DNA of 64,000 bases from Burkholderia sp. (GCA_031253835.1 JAIRVP010000055.1:62001-126000), one strand, 5' to 3'; counted from the stretch's first letter, positions 16,683 through 25,935 are shown. Translations and numbers: made by a program. Notes: generated by a model not told the origin, from the letters alone.

Positions 16683-18050
16683 ATGCTCGACAATCTCACT
16701 CAACGGATGGCGCGCGTCGTCAAGACGCTGCGCGGCGAGGCCCGGCTTACCGAGGCGAACACGCAGGAGATGCTCCGCGAGGTACGTCTCGCGCTGCTGG
16801 AGGCCGACGTCTCGCTGCCCGTCGTCCGCGAATTCATCGCCAAGGTCAAGGAAAAGGCGCTCGGCGAAGAAGTGATCAGCAGCCTGTCGCCGGGCCAGGC
16901 GCTCGTCGGCGTGGTCCAGAAGGAACTGACCGCCGTGATCGGCGGCGACTACGAAGGCAAGGCCGCCGAGCTGAACCTCGCGGTCACGCCGCCCGCCGTG
17001 ATCCTGATGGCCGGCCTGCAGGGCGCGGGCAAGACCACGACCGCCGGCAAGCTCGCGAAGCTGCTGCGCGAGAAGTACAAGAAGAAGGTGCTGACCGTGT
17101 CGTGCGACGTGTATCGCCCGGCCGCCATCATGCAGCTGAAAACGGTGAGCGAACAGGTCGGCGCCGACTTCTTCCCGTCCACGCCCGACCAGAAGCCCGT
17201 CGACATCGCGATCGCGGCCGTCGACTGGGCGAAGCGCCACTACCATGACGTGCTGATCGTCGACACGGCCGGCCGCCTCGGTATCGACGAGGCGATGATG
17301 CAGGAAATCGCCGCGCTGCACGGCACGCTGAAGCCGGCCGAAACGCTGTTCGTCGTCGACGCGATGCTCGGCCAGGATGCCGTCAACACCGCGAAGGCGT
17401 TCAACGACACGCTGCCGCTCACCGGCGTCGTGCTGACCAAGCTCGACGGCGACTCGCGCGGCGGTGCCGCGCTGTCGGTGCGTCACATCACGGGCAAGCC
17501 GATCAAGTTCGTCGGCGTCGCCGAAAAGCTCGACGGCCTGGAGGTGTTCCACCCCGACCGGATGGCGAACCGGATCCTCGGCATGGGCGACATCCTCGCG
17601 CTCGTCGAGGAAGCGCAACGCGGCGTCGACGTGCAGGCCGCGCAGAAGCTCGCCGACAAGGTCAAGAAAGGCGGCGACTTCGACCTGAACGATTTCCGCG
17701 CGCAGATCTCGCAGATGAAGAACATGGGCGGCCTGTCGTCGCTGATGGACAAGCTCCCCGCGCAGTTCCAGCAGGCGGCCGCCGGCGCCGACATGGGCCA
17801 GGCCGAGAAGCAGATCCGCCGGATGGAAGGCATCATCAGCTCGATGACGCCGGCCGAGCGCGCGAAACCCGAAATCATCAAGGCGACGCGCAAGCGCCGC
17901 ATTGCAGCCGGCGCGGGCGTGCCGGTGCAGGAAGTCAACCGGATGCTGAACCAGTACGACCAGATGCGTACGATGATGAAGAAGCTGAAGGGCGGCAACA
18001 TGCAGAAGATGATGCGCGGCCTGAAGGGCATGATGCCCGGCATGCGCTGA
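16683..18050 (+). CDS. ffh: Signal recognition particle GTPase
   Basis: Ffh binds signal sequences and 4.5S RNA and delivers ribosomes to FtsY at the membrane. The 455-aa protein has an N domain (residues 1-85), a GTPase G domain with P-loop GLQGAGKTT (111-119) and motifs DVYRPAA, DTAGRL and TKLDGDSRGGA, and a Met-rich M domain (from about 327) containing the RNA-binding stretch RKRRIAAGAGVPVQEVN. It is divergent from the YpjD-like gene. Confidence 0.98.
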   Translation: MLDNLTQRMARVVKTLRGEARLTEANTQEMLREVRLALLEADVSLPVVREFIAKVKEKALGEEVISSLSPGQALVGVVQKELTAVIGGDYEGKAAELNLAVTPPAVILMAGLQGAGKTTTAGKLAKLLREKYKKKVLTVSCDVYRPAAIMQLKTVSEQVGADFFPSTPDQKPVDIAIAAVDWAKRHYHDVLIVDTAGRLGIDEAMMQEIAALHGTLKPAETLFVVDAMLGQDAVNTAKAFNDTLPLTGVVLTKLDGDSRGGAALSVRHITGKPIKFVGVAEKLDGLEVFHPDRMANRILGMGDILALVEEAQRGVDVQAAQKLADKVKKGGDFDLNDFRAQISQMKNMGGLSSLMDKLPAQFQQAAAGADMGQAEKQIRRMEGIISSMTPAERAKPEIIKATRKRRIAAGAGVPVQEVNRMLNQYDQMRTMMKKLKGGNMQKMMRGLKGMMPGMR

Positions 18051-18144
18051 TTCCGCCCGTCGGCCGGCGCGCGGGTTTTTGCTGTAGCGCGCGCCCGCCG
18101 TTCTGCTTCATTCTTATTTGTATACCGACTGCCCGCCAGAACAC

Positions 18145-18696
18145 ATGAACCGCGAAGAAGCCCTCCACATTTTCAACCACTCCGAAGAGATCGTGTCGGC
18201 CGATGCCGTCAACGCGTCGATCTCCAAGATGGCCGACGCGATCCGCGCCGAGATCGGCGACGCGTTCCCGCTCGTTCTCTCGGTGATGGGCGGCGCCGCG
18301 GTGTTTACCGGGATGCTGCTGCCGCATCTCGATTTCCCGCTCGAATTCGACTACATCCACCTGACCCGCTACCGCAACACGACGCAGGGCAGCCCGGAGA
18401 TGCACTGGCGCGTCGCCCCGCGCGAATCGGTGAAGGACCGCATTGTGCTCGTGCTCGACGACATCCTCGACGAAGGCGAGACGATGGCCGCGATCCGCGA
18501 CCGGATCCTCGACATGGGTGCGAAGCGCTTCATGTCGGCCGTGCTGTGCGAGAAGACGCTCGCGAAGGCGAAGCCGCTGCACCCCGACTTCTGCGGCTTC
18601 TCGGTGCCCGACCGCTACGTGTTCGGCTGCGGGATGGACGCAAAGGGCTACTGGCGCAACCTGCCGACGATCCGCGCGCTGACCACCAACGTCTGA
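18145..18696 (+). CDS. Phosphoribosyltransferase, hypoxanthine-guanine type
   Basis: This 183-aa type I phosphoribosyltransferase has the PRPP-binding motif IVLVLDDILDEGETM (about residues 99-113), preceded by the flexible-loop region. Features of the HPRT group suggest purine salvage (hypoxanthine or guanine plus PRPP to IMP or GMP), but base specificity is not certain. I chose the ATG at 18145 (MNREEALHIF); an in-frame upstream TTG at 18118 would add nine residues with no clear ribosome site. It follows ffh by about 94 bases. Confidence 0.88.
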   Translation: MNREEALHIFNHSEEIVSADAVNASISKMADAIRAEIGDAFPLVLSVMGGAAVFTGMLLPHLDFPLEFDYIHLTRYRNTTQGSPEMHWRVAPRESVKDRIVLVLDDILDEGETMAAIRDRILDMGAKRFMSAVLCEKTLAKAKPLHPDFCGFSVPDRYVFGCGMDAKGYWRNLPTIRALTTNV

Positions 18697-18718
18697 TCGC
18701 CGCCCTGCCCGCCCTATA

Positions 18719-18759
18719 AGAAAAGCGGCGCTCCGGTTTCCCGGAGCGCCGCTTTTTTT
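18719..18759. terminator. Bidirectional terminator between the phosphoribosyltransferase gene and marC
   Basis: A perfect 12-bp stem (18725-18736 with 18741-18752) has a 4-base loop, an A-rich run on the left (18719-18724) and seven T residues on the right (18753-18759). It can terminate both convergent genes. Confidence 0.93.
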
Positions 18760-18778
18760 CGTGCGTACGCCGCTTGCC

Positions 18779-19381
18779 TTATAACTGGTGCACGAACGCA
18801 CGGATGCCGGCCAGCAGCATTTCAACCGAAATCGCGACGAGCACGAGGCCCATCAGCCGCTCGAACGCCGCGACCGTCCGCTCGCCGAGCCATTGCTGGA
18901 TCCGTTCGGCCAGTACCAGCGTGATCGCGCAGACGATCATCGTGACCGTCAGCGCGCCGATCCACTCGAGCATCTTGCCGGGTGCCTGCGATGTCAGCAG
19001 CATCACCGTCGCCAGCGCGGACGGCCCGGCCAGCGCCGGAATCGCGAGCGGCACGATGAACGGCTCGCCGCCCGCGCGCGGATCGCTGCCGAGCGCGCCG
19101 TCCGGATGCGGGAAGATCATCCGCAGCGCGATCAGGAACAGCACGATCCCGCCGCCGAGCCGCAGCGACAGGTCGGTGAGGCTCATCATCCGCAGGAAGC
19201 GGTCGCCGATCACCATGAAGAACAGCAGGATCACGAACGCGATCCCCACTTCGCGCAGGATCAGCTTCACGCGCCGCTCGCGCGGCACATCCCGCATCGC
19301 CGAAATGAACAGCGGGATGTTGCCGAGCGGATCGGTGATCAGCACCAGGAGCACGGTGGCCGACAGGAACGTGTATTCCAT
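18779..19381 (-). CDS. MarC-family (UPF0056) integral membrane protein
   Basis: This 200-aa protein has about six membrane segments. Family signatures include LITDPLGNIPLFI near the N-terminus, SLRLGGGIVLFLIALRM in the middle and PLAIPALAGPSALATV. It matches the MarC/YhgN/YchE family, whose transport role is unproven; the old link to multiple antibiotic resistance is not supported by E. coli work. It lies downstream of proS with a 21-base gap and probably shares its transcript. Confidence 0.9.
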   Translation of the reverse strand: MEYTFLSATVLLVLITDPLGNIPLFISAMRDVPRERRVKLILREVGIAFVILLFFMVIGDRFLRMMSLTDLSLRLGGGIVLFLIALRMIFPHPDGALGSDPRAGGEPFIVPLAIPALAGPSALATVMLLTSQAPGKMLEWIGALTVTMIVCAITLVLAERIQQWLGERTVAAFERLMGLVLVAISVEMLLAGIRAFVHQL

Positions 19382-19402
19382 CGTGTCCCCCGGTCGCCGT
19401 GC

Positions 19403-21139
19403 TTAGCGTGCGAGCGCGGCGCGGATCTTCTCCGCGACCGTCGCCGCAGCCGCGTCGGCCGGCAGCAGCGTCGCTTCGGCGTCGCGGCGGCCCTGGTACT
19501 CGATCTTGCCTTCCTTCAGGCCGCGCTCACCGATCACGAGGCGGTGCGGCACGCCGATCAGCTCCCAGTCGGCGAACATCACGCCCGGGCGCTCGCCGCG
19601 ATCGTCGAGGATCACGTCGATGCCGGCCGCGACGAGTTCCGCGTACAGCTTGTCGGCCGTCTCGCGCACCATCTCGCTGCGGTCATAGCCCATCGGGCAC
19701 AGCACGACTTCGAACGGCGCGATCGACTCGGGCCAGATGATGCCCTTGTCGTCGAAGTTCTGTTCGATCGCCGCGCCGAGAATGCGCGTGACGCCGACGC
19801 CATAGCAGCCCATCAGCATCGGCTGCGGCTTGCCCGACTCGTCGAGGAACGTCGCACCCATCGCTTCCGAGTACTTGGTGCCGAGCTGGAACACGTGGCC
19901 GACTTCGATGCCGCGGCAGATGTCGATCACGCCCTTGCCGTCCGGCGACGCGTCGCCCTGCTTCACGTTGCGCACGTCGGCGACGTCCGGTTCCGGCAGG
20001 TCGCGGCCCCAGTTCACGCCGGCGATGTGATAGTCGACCTCGTTCGCACCGACGACGAAGTCGCTCATGTTCGCGACCGTACGATCCGCGATCACCTTCA
20101 CGGGCTTCTTCGTGCCGACCGGGCCGAGATAGCCCGGCGGCGTGCCGAACCACTCGACGATTTCCTGCTCGGTCGCGAAGCGGTGGTTCTTCAGGCCCGG
20201 CAGCTTCGACACCTTGATTTCGTTCAGGTCGTGGTCGCCGCGCAGCATCAGCAGCCAGATGGTCGGCTCGGCGCCTTCGTTGTCGGTCGCGAGCACGATC
20301 GACTTGATCGTGCGCTCGAGCGGGATGGCCAGCAGTTCGGCGACGGCTTCGCACTTCGCCTTGCCGGGCGTCGCGACCTTTTCCATCGCTTCGGCCGGCG
20401 CCGCGCGCTCGGCGATCAGCGGCAGCGCCTCGGCCGCCTCGATGTTCGCCGCGAACTCGGAGGTCGGGCAGTAGGCGATCGCGTCCTCGCCGGTGTCGGC
20501 GATCACGTGGAACTCGTGCGAGAAGTTGCCGCCGATCGAGCCGCTGTCGGCCGCAACCGCACGGAATTCGAGACCGAGGCGCGTGAAGATGCGCACGTAC
20601 GCGTCGTACATCTTGCGGTACGACTCGTTCAGGCCGGCCGCGTCCTTGTCGAACGAATACGCGTCCTTCATGATGAATTCGCGGCCGCGCATCACGCCGA
20701 AGCGCGGACGGATCTCGTCGCGGAACTTCGTCTGGATCTGGTAGAAGTTCACCGGCATCTGCCGGTAGCTCTTGATCTGGTTGCGCGCGATGTCGGTGAT
20801 GACTTCCTCGTGCGTCGGCCCGATCACGAAGTCGTTGTCCTTGCGGTCCTTGAAGCGCAGCAGCTCGGGGCCGTACTGTTCCCAGCGGCCCGATTCCTGC
20901 CACAGCTCGGCCGGCTGCACGGCCGGCATCAGCAGCTCGATGGCGCCCGCCCGGTTCATTTCCTCGCGCACGATCGCTTCGACCTTGCGAATCGAACGCA
21001 GGCCGACCGGCAGGTAGTTATAGATGCCGCCAGCGACGCGGCGGATCATGCCGGCGCGGACCATCAGCTTGTGGCTGACGATCTCTGCGTCGGCGGGAGC
21101 TTCTTTCAGGGTGCCGATAAAGAAACGGGAAGCTTTCAT
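19403..21139 (-). CDS. proS: Prolyl-tRNA synthetase, bacterial type
   Basis: ProS charges tRNA-Pro with proline. The 578-aa length is that of the bacterial type. It has the class II catalytic core (motif 2 region FRDEIRPRFGVMRGREFIMKD split across residues 139-160), an inserted YbaK-like editing domain (about residues 220-400) that removes mischarged alanine, and a C-terminal anticodon-binding domain. The start MKASRFFIGTLKEAPADAEI is typical of the family. Confidence 0.97.
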   Translation of the reverse strand: MKASRFFIGTLKEAPADAEIVSHKLMVRAGMIRRVAGGIYNYLPVGLRSIRKVEAIVREEMNRAGAIELLMPAVQPAELWQESGRWEQYGPELLRFKDRKDNDFVIGPTHEEVITDIARNQIKSYRQMPVNFYQIQTKFRDEIRPRFGVMRGREFIMKDAYSFDKDAAGLNESYRKMYDAYVRIFTRLGLEFRAVAADSGSIGGNFSHEFHVIADTGEDAIAYCPTSEFAANIEAAEALPLIAERAAPAEAMEKVATPGKAKCEAVAELLAIPLERTIKSIVLATDNEGAEPTIWLLMLRGDHDLNEIKVSKLPGLKNHRFATEQEIVEWFGTPPGYLGPVGTKKPVKVIADRTVANMSDFVVGANEVDYHIAGVNWGRDLPEPDVADVRNVKQGDASPDGKGVIDICRGIEVGHVFQLGTKYSEAMGATFLDESGKPQPMLMGCYGVGVTRILGAAIEQNFDDKGIIWPESIAPFEVVLCPMGYDRSEMVRETADKLYAELVAAGIDVILDDRGERPGVMFADWELIGVPHRLVIGERGLKEGKIEYQGRRDAEATLLPADAAAATVAEKIRAALAR

Positions 21140-21318
21140 GCGGACGGTTCCAAAAACGGCGCCCCCAGGCGGGGCGCCCGAAAAAGTTTCAAGGTGAAAA
21201 AGCTGCGCGCGACGAACGACGATGGCGCAGATGACTTAGCAGACTAATCAGGGACAATTCAGCCGGTGCACCCCGCGCGGATTCGCTCCGTCACGGTGCG
21301 CAGCGCCCGTTATCTGTT

Positions 21319-21324
21319 TATAAT
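21319..21324 (+). promoter_or_regulatory. Predicted -10 element upstream of rppH
   Basis: A perfect TATAAT lies 34 bases before the rppH start in the 218-bp divergent proS-rppH region. I could not find a good -35 at 16-18 bases. Confidence 0.5.
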
Positions 21325-21357
21325 CAAAGCAATTTTAAAGGATTCGAAGGTGGTTGT

Positions 21358-22005
21358 ATGCTGGATCGTGAAGGCTTTCGCCCGAACGTCGGCATCATCC
21401 TCTTGAACGCGCGCAACGAGGTGTTTTGGGGCAAGCGGCTCCGCGAGCATTCCTGGCAGTTTCCTCAAGGTGGGATCAAGTACGGCGAGACCCCCATGCA
21501 GGCGATGTACCGGGAACTGCACGAGGAAACGGGCCTGCATCCGGAACACGTCAAGATAATCGGCCGCACTCGCGACTGGTTGCGTTACGAGGTGCCTGAC
21601 AAGTTCATTAAACGCGAAGTACGCGGTCATTACCGCGGCCAGAAGCAGATCTGGTTCCTGCTGCGGATGGTTGGACGCGATTGCGACATTTGCTTGCGCG
21701 CGACCGACCACCCGGAGTTCGATGCGTGGCGCTGGAACGAGTACTGGGTACCGCTCGATGCGGTGATCGAGTTCAAGCGGGATGTCTATCAGTTGGCGCT
21801 GACGGAACTGTCGCGCTTCCTGCGCCGCCCGGCGCAGCGAGCCGAGAAGCCGCGTGGGCCGCGAATGTCGCGCTATCCGCGCGTCATTGGCGTACAGGCC
21901 CAGCAGACGCTGACGATTGTCGACGCATCGGTAGTCTGTTCGGAGATCGAAGTGGAAGCGAGCACGCTCGACGAGATGCCGCCCCACGTGATCGTCGGCA
22001 AATGA
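21358..22005 (+). CDS. rppH: RNA pyrophosphohydrolase (Nudix)
   Basis: RppH converts the 5'-triphosphate of mRNA to a monophosphate and so triggers RNase E decay. The 215-aa protein has the Nudix box GGIKYGETPMQAMYRELHEETGL (about residues 38-60, shown here in parts: GGIKYGE then REL then EETG). The N-terminal MLDREGFRPNVGIILLN and the WQFPQGG motif are typical. About 50 residues beyond residue 160 form a basic, less conserved C-terminal tail. It is divergent from proS. Confidence 0.95.
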   Translation: MLDREGFRPNVGIILLNARNEVFWGKRLREHSWQFPQGGIKYGETPMQAMYRELHEETGLHPEHVKIIGRTRDWLRYEVPDKFIKREVRGHYRGQKQIWFLLRMVGRDCDICLRATDHPEFDAWRWNEYWVPLDAVIEFKRDVYQLALTELSRFLRRPAQRAEKPRGPRMSRYPRVIGVQAQQTLTIVDASVVCSEIEVEASTLDEMPPHVIVGK

Positions 22006-22024
22006 CGAGTCGGACTGCATGACC

Positions 22025-22055
22025 GGGCGCGACCTTGGTGTCGCGCCCTTTTTTT
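22025..22055 (+). terminator. rppH terminator abutting the next ribosome-binding site
   Basis: gggcgcgac (22025-22033) pairs perfectly with gtcgcgccc (22040-22048) around a 6-base loop, followed by seven T residues (22049-22055). The ribosome site of the next gene begins about 3 bases later. Confidence 0.9.
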
Positions 22056-22069
22056 ACGAGGAATGCATA

Positions 22070-22627
22070 TTGAAAGCGATTGCTCTCGCGCTCGCATCGA
22101 TCGCCGCGATGGCTGCCCTGGCCGGCTGCGCGAATTCGAAAGCGCCGTCCAACAAGGATGACAGCGAGTTCGTCTATCTGCTGGACCGCCAGGGGACCTG
22201 GAAGGAAAACACGGTCGACACGCTGCCGCCGCTGCCGCAAACGGGCGACCTGCTGCCGTTCAACGTGTCGCAGAACACGCCGCTCAAGTTCTTCGTCGAT
22301 GCGAAATCGCTCGACGTCGGCACCGACGGTGTCGTGCGCTACGCGGTCGTCATCACGAGCCCGGCCGGCGCGCGCAACGTGAACTACGAAGGTATTCGCT
22401 GCGACACCTACGAATGGCGCCAGTACGCGGGCCTGAACTCCGACCACAACGGCTGGGACCGCACGGTCGAGAACGACTGGCGGCGCATCGAGAACGGCGA
22501 GCTGAACGCCTACCACTCCGCGCTCTACCAGGACTACTTCTGCGCGAACAAGATGCCGCAAGGCTCGACCCGGCAGATCCTGGAAAACATCCGGTTCCAC
22601 CGCACCGCGATGACGCAGTTGCGCTGA
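22070..22627 (+). CDS. CNP1-like family lipoprotein
   Basis: The 185-aa precursor has a lipoprotein signal ending in LAGC and a C-terminal domain of the CNP1-like family (DUF with conserved GIRCDTYEWRQYA and YQDYFCANK). The family was named from Neisseria; its function is unknown. I chose the TTG at 22070 because GAGGA lies 7 bases upstream and the signal peptide begins there. The in-frame ATG at 22019 would put the rppH terminator hairpin inside the coding sequence. Confidence 0.85.
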   Translation: MKAIALALASIAAMAALAGCANSKAPSNKDDSEFVYLLDRQGTWKENTVDTLPPLPQTGDLLPFNVSQNTPLKFFVDAKSLDVGTDGVVRYAVVITSPAGARNVNYEGIRCDTYEWRQYAGLNSDHNGWDRTVENDWRRIENGELNAYHSALYQDYFCANKMPQGSTRQILENIRFHRTAMTQLR

Positions 22628-22668
22628 CGGCGCGCGATGCGGGCCACCCGCATCGTCACGCTGCATGG

Positions 22669-22696
22669 AAAAAGCCCGCATCGCGCGGGCTTTTTT
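22669..22696. terminator. Bidirectional terminator between the CNP1-like gene and proB
   Basis: aagcccgc (22672-22679) pairs with gcgggctt (22685-22692) around a 5-base loop. There is an A-run on the left and six T residues on the right, placed between convergent genes. Confidence 0.88.
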
Positions 22697-22744
22697 ATTG
22701 GATTGCCTGGACTGCCGACACCGTGGCCGGCGATCACACCGGCA

Positions 22745-23863
22745 TCACACCAGCACGAGGTTGTCGCGATGGATCAGTTCAGGCTCCAGCATGTAGCCGA
22801 GCACCGTCTCGATCTCGCCGCTCGGCTTGCGGTGAATCAGCTTCGTTTCCGCGCTGCTGTAGTTCGTGAGCCCGCGCGCCACTTCACGCCCGTCGGGGCC
22901 GACGCACGCGATCACCTCGCCGCGCGCGAACGCGCCCTGCACGTCGATCACGCCGATCGGCAGCAGGCTCTTGCCGCCGGCCGTCAGCTTTTCGACCGCG
23001 CCGGCATCGATCACGACATGGCCGCGCACCTGCAGGTGATCGGCCATCCATTGCTTGCGCGCCGCCATTCGTGCCGTGCGCGCGATCAGCTGCGTGCCGA
23101 TCGCCTCGCCGGCCGCCAGGCGCACGAGCACGTCGGTCTCCCGGCCGCTCGCGATCACGGTGTTCGCGCCGCTGTGTGCGGCACGCTTCGCCGCGAGAAT
23201 CTTCGTCAGCATCCCGCCGCGACCGAGGCTCGAACCGGCGCCGCCGGCCATCGCCTCGAGCTCCGGCGCGCCCGCATTGGCCTCGGCAACGAGCGTCGCG
23301 TTCGGGTCCTTGCGCGGATCGGCCGTGAACAACCCGGTCTGGTCGGTCAGGATGATCAGCGCATCGCCTTCGATCAGGTTCGCGACGAGCGCGCCGAGCG
23401 TGTCGTTGTCGCCGAACTTGATTTCGTCGGTGACGACCGTGTCGTTCTCGTTGATGATCGGCACGACGCCGAGACGCAGCAGCGTGAGCAGCGTCGAGCG
23501 CGCATTCAGGTAGCGCTCGCGATCGGCCAGGTCGGCGTGCGTGAGCAGGATCTGCGCGGTGCGGATGTCGTGCTCGGTGAAGCGGCTCTCATAGACCTGC
23601 GCGAGCCCCATCTGGCCGACCGCCGCAGCGGCCTGCAATTCGTCGATTTCCCGCGGCCGCTTGCTCCAGCCGAGCCGCTGCATCCCTTCGGCAATCGCGC
23701 CCGAACTGACGAGCACGACTTCCTTGCCCTGCGCGCGCAACGCGGCGATCTGGGCTGCCCAGCGGCCGATTGCAGCATGATCGAGCCCCTTGCCGTCGTT
23801 GGTCACGAGGCTCGAACCCACCTTCACCACCAATCGCTTCGAATCCGCGATGATCGAACGCAT
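22745..23863 (-). CDS. proB: Glutamate 5-kinase
   Basis: ProB phosphorylates glutamate in the first step of proline synthesis and is normally feedback-inhibited by proline. The 372-aa protein has an amino-acid kinase domain (VVKVGSSLVTNDG near residues 12-24, VVLVSSGAIAEG, GDNDTLGALVANLIEGD) and a C-terminal PUA domain (about residues 285-370). It lies downstream of obgE with an 89-base gap, the order rplU-rpmA-obgE-proB being common in beta- and gammaproteobacteria. Confidence 0.97.
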   Translation of the reverse strand: MRSIIADSKRLVVKVGSSLVTNDGKGLDHAAIGRWAAQIAALRAQGKEVVLVSSGAIAEGMQRLGWSKRPREIDELQAAAAVGQMGLAQVYESRFTEHDIRTAQILLTHADLADRERYLNARSTLLTLLRLGVVPIINENDTVVTDEIKFGDNDTLGALVANLIEGDALIILTDQTGLFTADPRKDPNATLVAEANAGAPELEAMAGGAGSSLGRGGMLTKILAAKRAAHSGANTVIASGRETDVLVRLAAGEAIGTQLIARTARMAARKQWMADHLQVRGHVVIDAGAVEKLTAGGKSLLPIGVIDVQGAFARGEVIACVGPDGREVARGLTNYSSAETKLIHRKPSGEIETVLGYMLEPELIHRDNLVLV

Positions 23864-23952
23864 CCTGCACTGTCTCCTGTATCTGATGCCTGCCCGGCCG
23901 GGCGCGATTGAACGCCGACGCCGGGCGGCACGCCCGGCGCGTTACGAAACAC

Positions 23953-25065
23953 TCAGGCGTCGTCGCCCGGCGCGGCACCGCCGTCTGCCGGCGGCGCATC
24001 GCGGAAACGCACGTCCGCCGCGAGATCTTCCGCCTCCGCCGCACGGTGCGCGTCCGAATGCGCGGACAGGTAATCGTAGATCGCGTAGCACAGCGCTTCG
24101 CAGCCCTGGCCCGTCAATGCCGAGATCTCGAACACGGGGCCGTCCCAGCCGAAACGGTCGAGGAAATCGGCAACACGCGCCTCGCGCTCGTCTTCCGGCA
24201 CCATGTCGAGCTTGTTGAGCACGAGCCAGCGCGGCTTCTCGTACAGCGCCTCGTCGTACTTGCGCAGCTCGCCGACGATCGCGGTCGCTTCCGCGACCGG
24301 ATCGACGCTTTCGTCGAACGGCGCGAGATCGACCAGATGCAGCAGCACGCCGGTGCGCTGCAGGTGGCGCAGGAACTGGTGGCCGAGGCCCGCGCCTTCC
24401 GCCGCCCCCTCGATCAGCCCCGGGATGTCGGCGATCACGAAGCTCTTGCTCGGGCCGACACGCACCACGCCGAGATTCGGCGCGAGCGTCGTGAACGGGT
24501 AGTCGGCGATCTTCGGGCGCGCGTTCGACACCGACGAGATGAACGTCGACTTGCCTGCGTTCGGCATGCCGAGCAGGCCGACGTCGGCGAGCACCTTCAG
24601 CTCGAGCTTCAGCATGCGCCGCTCGCCCGGCTTGCCGTCCGTCTTCTGGCGCGGCGCACGGTTCGTGCTCGATTTGAAATGCAGGTTGCCGAGGCCGCCG
24701 GAACCGCCCTGCGCGAGCATCACCTGCTGGTCGTGCTCGGTCAGGTCGGCGATGAGCTCGCCGGTATCCATGTCGCTGATGATCGTGCCGACCGGCATGC
24801 GCAGCGTGACGTCGTCGCCGCCCTTGCCATAGCAATCCGAGCCGCGGCCGTTTTCGCCGTTGCGTGCGAGGTGCTTCTTCGCGTATCGGTAGTCGATCAG
24901 CGTGTTGATGTTGCGGTCGGCGATCGCGTAAACGCTACCGCCCCGGCCGCCGTCGCCGCCGTCCGGCCCGCCGAACGGGACGAATTTCTCGCGGCGCATC
25001 GACGCGCTGCCATCGCCTCCGTCGCCGGCGATGACTTCGATTCGTGCTTCGTCAATGAACTTCAT
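23953..25065 (-). CDS. obgE: Obg-family GTPase (CgtA)
   Basis: ObgE binds the 50S subunit and couples ribosome assembly and stress signalling to growth. The 370-aa protein has the glycine-rich Obg fold (residues 1-158) and a GTPase domain with P-loop GMPNAGKST (166-174), DIPGLIEGA and NKLDM motifs. The acidic C-terminal tail is short. It follows rpmA on the same strand, with the rpmA terminator in between. Confidence 0.97.
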   Translation of the reverse strand: MKFIDEARIEVIAGDGGDGSASMRREKFVPFGGPDGGDGGRGGSVYAIADRNINTLIDYRYAKKHLARNGENGRGSDCYGKGGDDVTLRMPVGTIISDMDTGELIADLTEHDQQVMLAQGGSGGLGNLHFKSSTNRAPRQKTDGKPGERRMLKLELKVLADVGLLGMPNAGKSTFISSVSNARPKIADYPFTTLAPNLGVVRVGPSKSFVIADIPGLIEGAAEGAGLGHQFLRHLQRTGVLLHLVDLAPFDESVDPVAEATAIVGELRKYDEALYEKPRWLVLNKLDMVPEDEREARVADFLDRFGWDGPVFEISALTGQGCEALCYAIYDYLSAHSDAHRAAEAEDLAADVRFRDAPPADGGAAPGDDA

Positions 25066-25195
25066 TCGTCACTCCGCCCAGTATTTCCGCTATTGTGCCG
25101 CGCGCCGGCACGCTTGAACAATCTGCCATTCGGCCGATCGTACGCCGGTTGCGCGAAGGTCGCCGGACGCACCTGCGCCCGGCGACCCAATAAAA

Positions 25196-25224
25196 AAAGG
25201 CCCCGCGAAGACTGCGGGGCCTTT
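25196..25224 (-). terminator. Terminator after rpmA
   Basis: aaaggccccgc (25196-25206) pairs perfectly with gcggggccttt (25214-25224). On the - strand a T-run follows (A-run 25192-25198 on the + strand). It lies about 28 bases after the rpmA stop, before obgE, so read-through or a separate promoter must supply obgE. Confidence 0.9.
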
Positions 25225-25251
25225 CGGCTACGAAGCCCGTGGGTGCCTGAC

Positions 25252-25515
25252 TTAGGCAGCCGCCGGGACGACGATGACCAGATGCTTCTTGTCCGCGCCC
25301 TTCGTCGCGAACTTGACGTGACCGTCGACCAGCGCGAACAGGGTGTGATCCTTGCCCATGCCGACGTTCTCGCCTGCGTGCATGCGCGTACCGCGCTGAC
25401 GCACGATGATGCCGCCGGCATTGATTGCCTGGCCGCCGTACACTTTCACGCCGAGACGTTTCGACTCGGAGTCGCGGCCGTTCCGGGAAGAGCCGCCTGC
25501 CTTTTTGTGTGCCAT
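25252..25515 (-). CDS. rpmA: 50S ribosomal protein L27
   Basis: This 87-aa protein begins [20 protein letters not shown], the conserved L27 N-terminus that reaches toward the peptidyl transferase centre. It has the family [21 protein letters not shown] core. It is directly downstream of rplU (24-base gap). Confidence 0.98.
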
Positions 25516-25539
25516 CTGATTGCTCCTTAACCGAGGCGC

Positions 25540-25851
25540 TTACGCGTTGATCGCGTCGATGCGCAGCTCAGTGTAGTTCTGGCGGTGGCCGCCATGCTTT
25601 TGGTAGTGCTTCCGGCGACGCATCTTGAAGATGGTGACCTTGGCATGACGACCGTGCGACACGACGGTGGCCTTGACGGAAGCCCCACTGACCAGCGGCG
25701 TACCGAACTTAATCGATTCGCCTTCGCCCACTGCGAGAACCTGGTCGAGCGTGATTTCAGCGTCAATGTCAGCCGGTATCTGTTCTACTTTGAGTTTTTC
25801 GCCAACGGCAACCTTGTACTGCTTGCCGCCGGTTTTTATGACCGCGTACAT
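25540..25851 (-). CDS. rplU: 50S ribosomal protein L21
   Basis: This 103-aa ribosomal protein begins MYAVIKTGGKQYKV and contains the L21 signature KMRRRKHYQKHGGHRQNYTE. I chose the ATG at 25851; the frame is open upstream but the conserved start is unambiguous. It is the first gene of rplU-rpmA-obgE-proB, with a strong promoter 56 bases upstream. Confidence 0.98.
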   Translation of the reverse strand: MYAVIKTGGKQYKVAVGEKLKVEQIPADIDAEITLDQVLAVGEGESIKFGTPLVSGASVKATVVSHGRHAKVTIFKMRRRKHYQKHGGHRQNYTELRIDAINA

Positions 25852-25906
25852 TGAGAACCTCACTCTGGATCCAAATTTTCCGCACACCACGCGCGGAAAA
25901 CACGTG

Positions 25907-25935
25907 ATTATACATGGGGTTAGCACCGAAGTCAA
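25907..25935 (-). promoter_or_regulatory. Strong sigma70-type promoter of rplU-rpmA
   Basis: On the - strand, TTGACT (25930-25935) and a perfect TATAAT (25907-25912) are 17 bases apart, close to ideal as expected for ribosomal-protein genes. Confidence 0.88.

Noticed and set aside
18055..18085. GC-rich stem with a short T-run after ffh as a terminator
   Set aside because: The pairing (cccg/cggg with interruptions) is too weak and imperfect for a confident call.
22019..22069. ATG at 22019 as the start of the CNP1-like gene
   Set aside because: It would place the rppH terminator stem and T-run inside the coding sequence and add residues before a normal lipoprotein signal.
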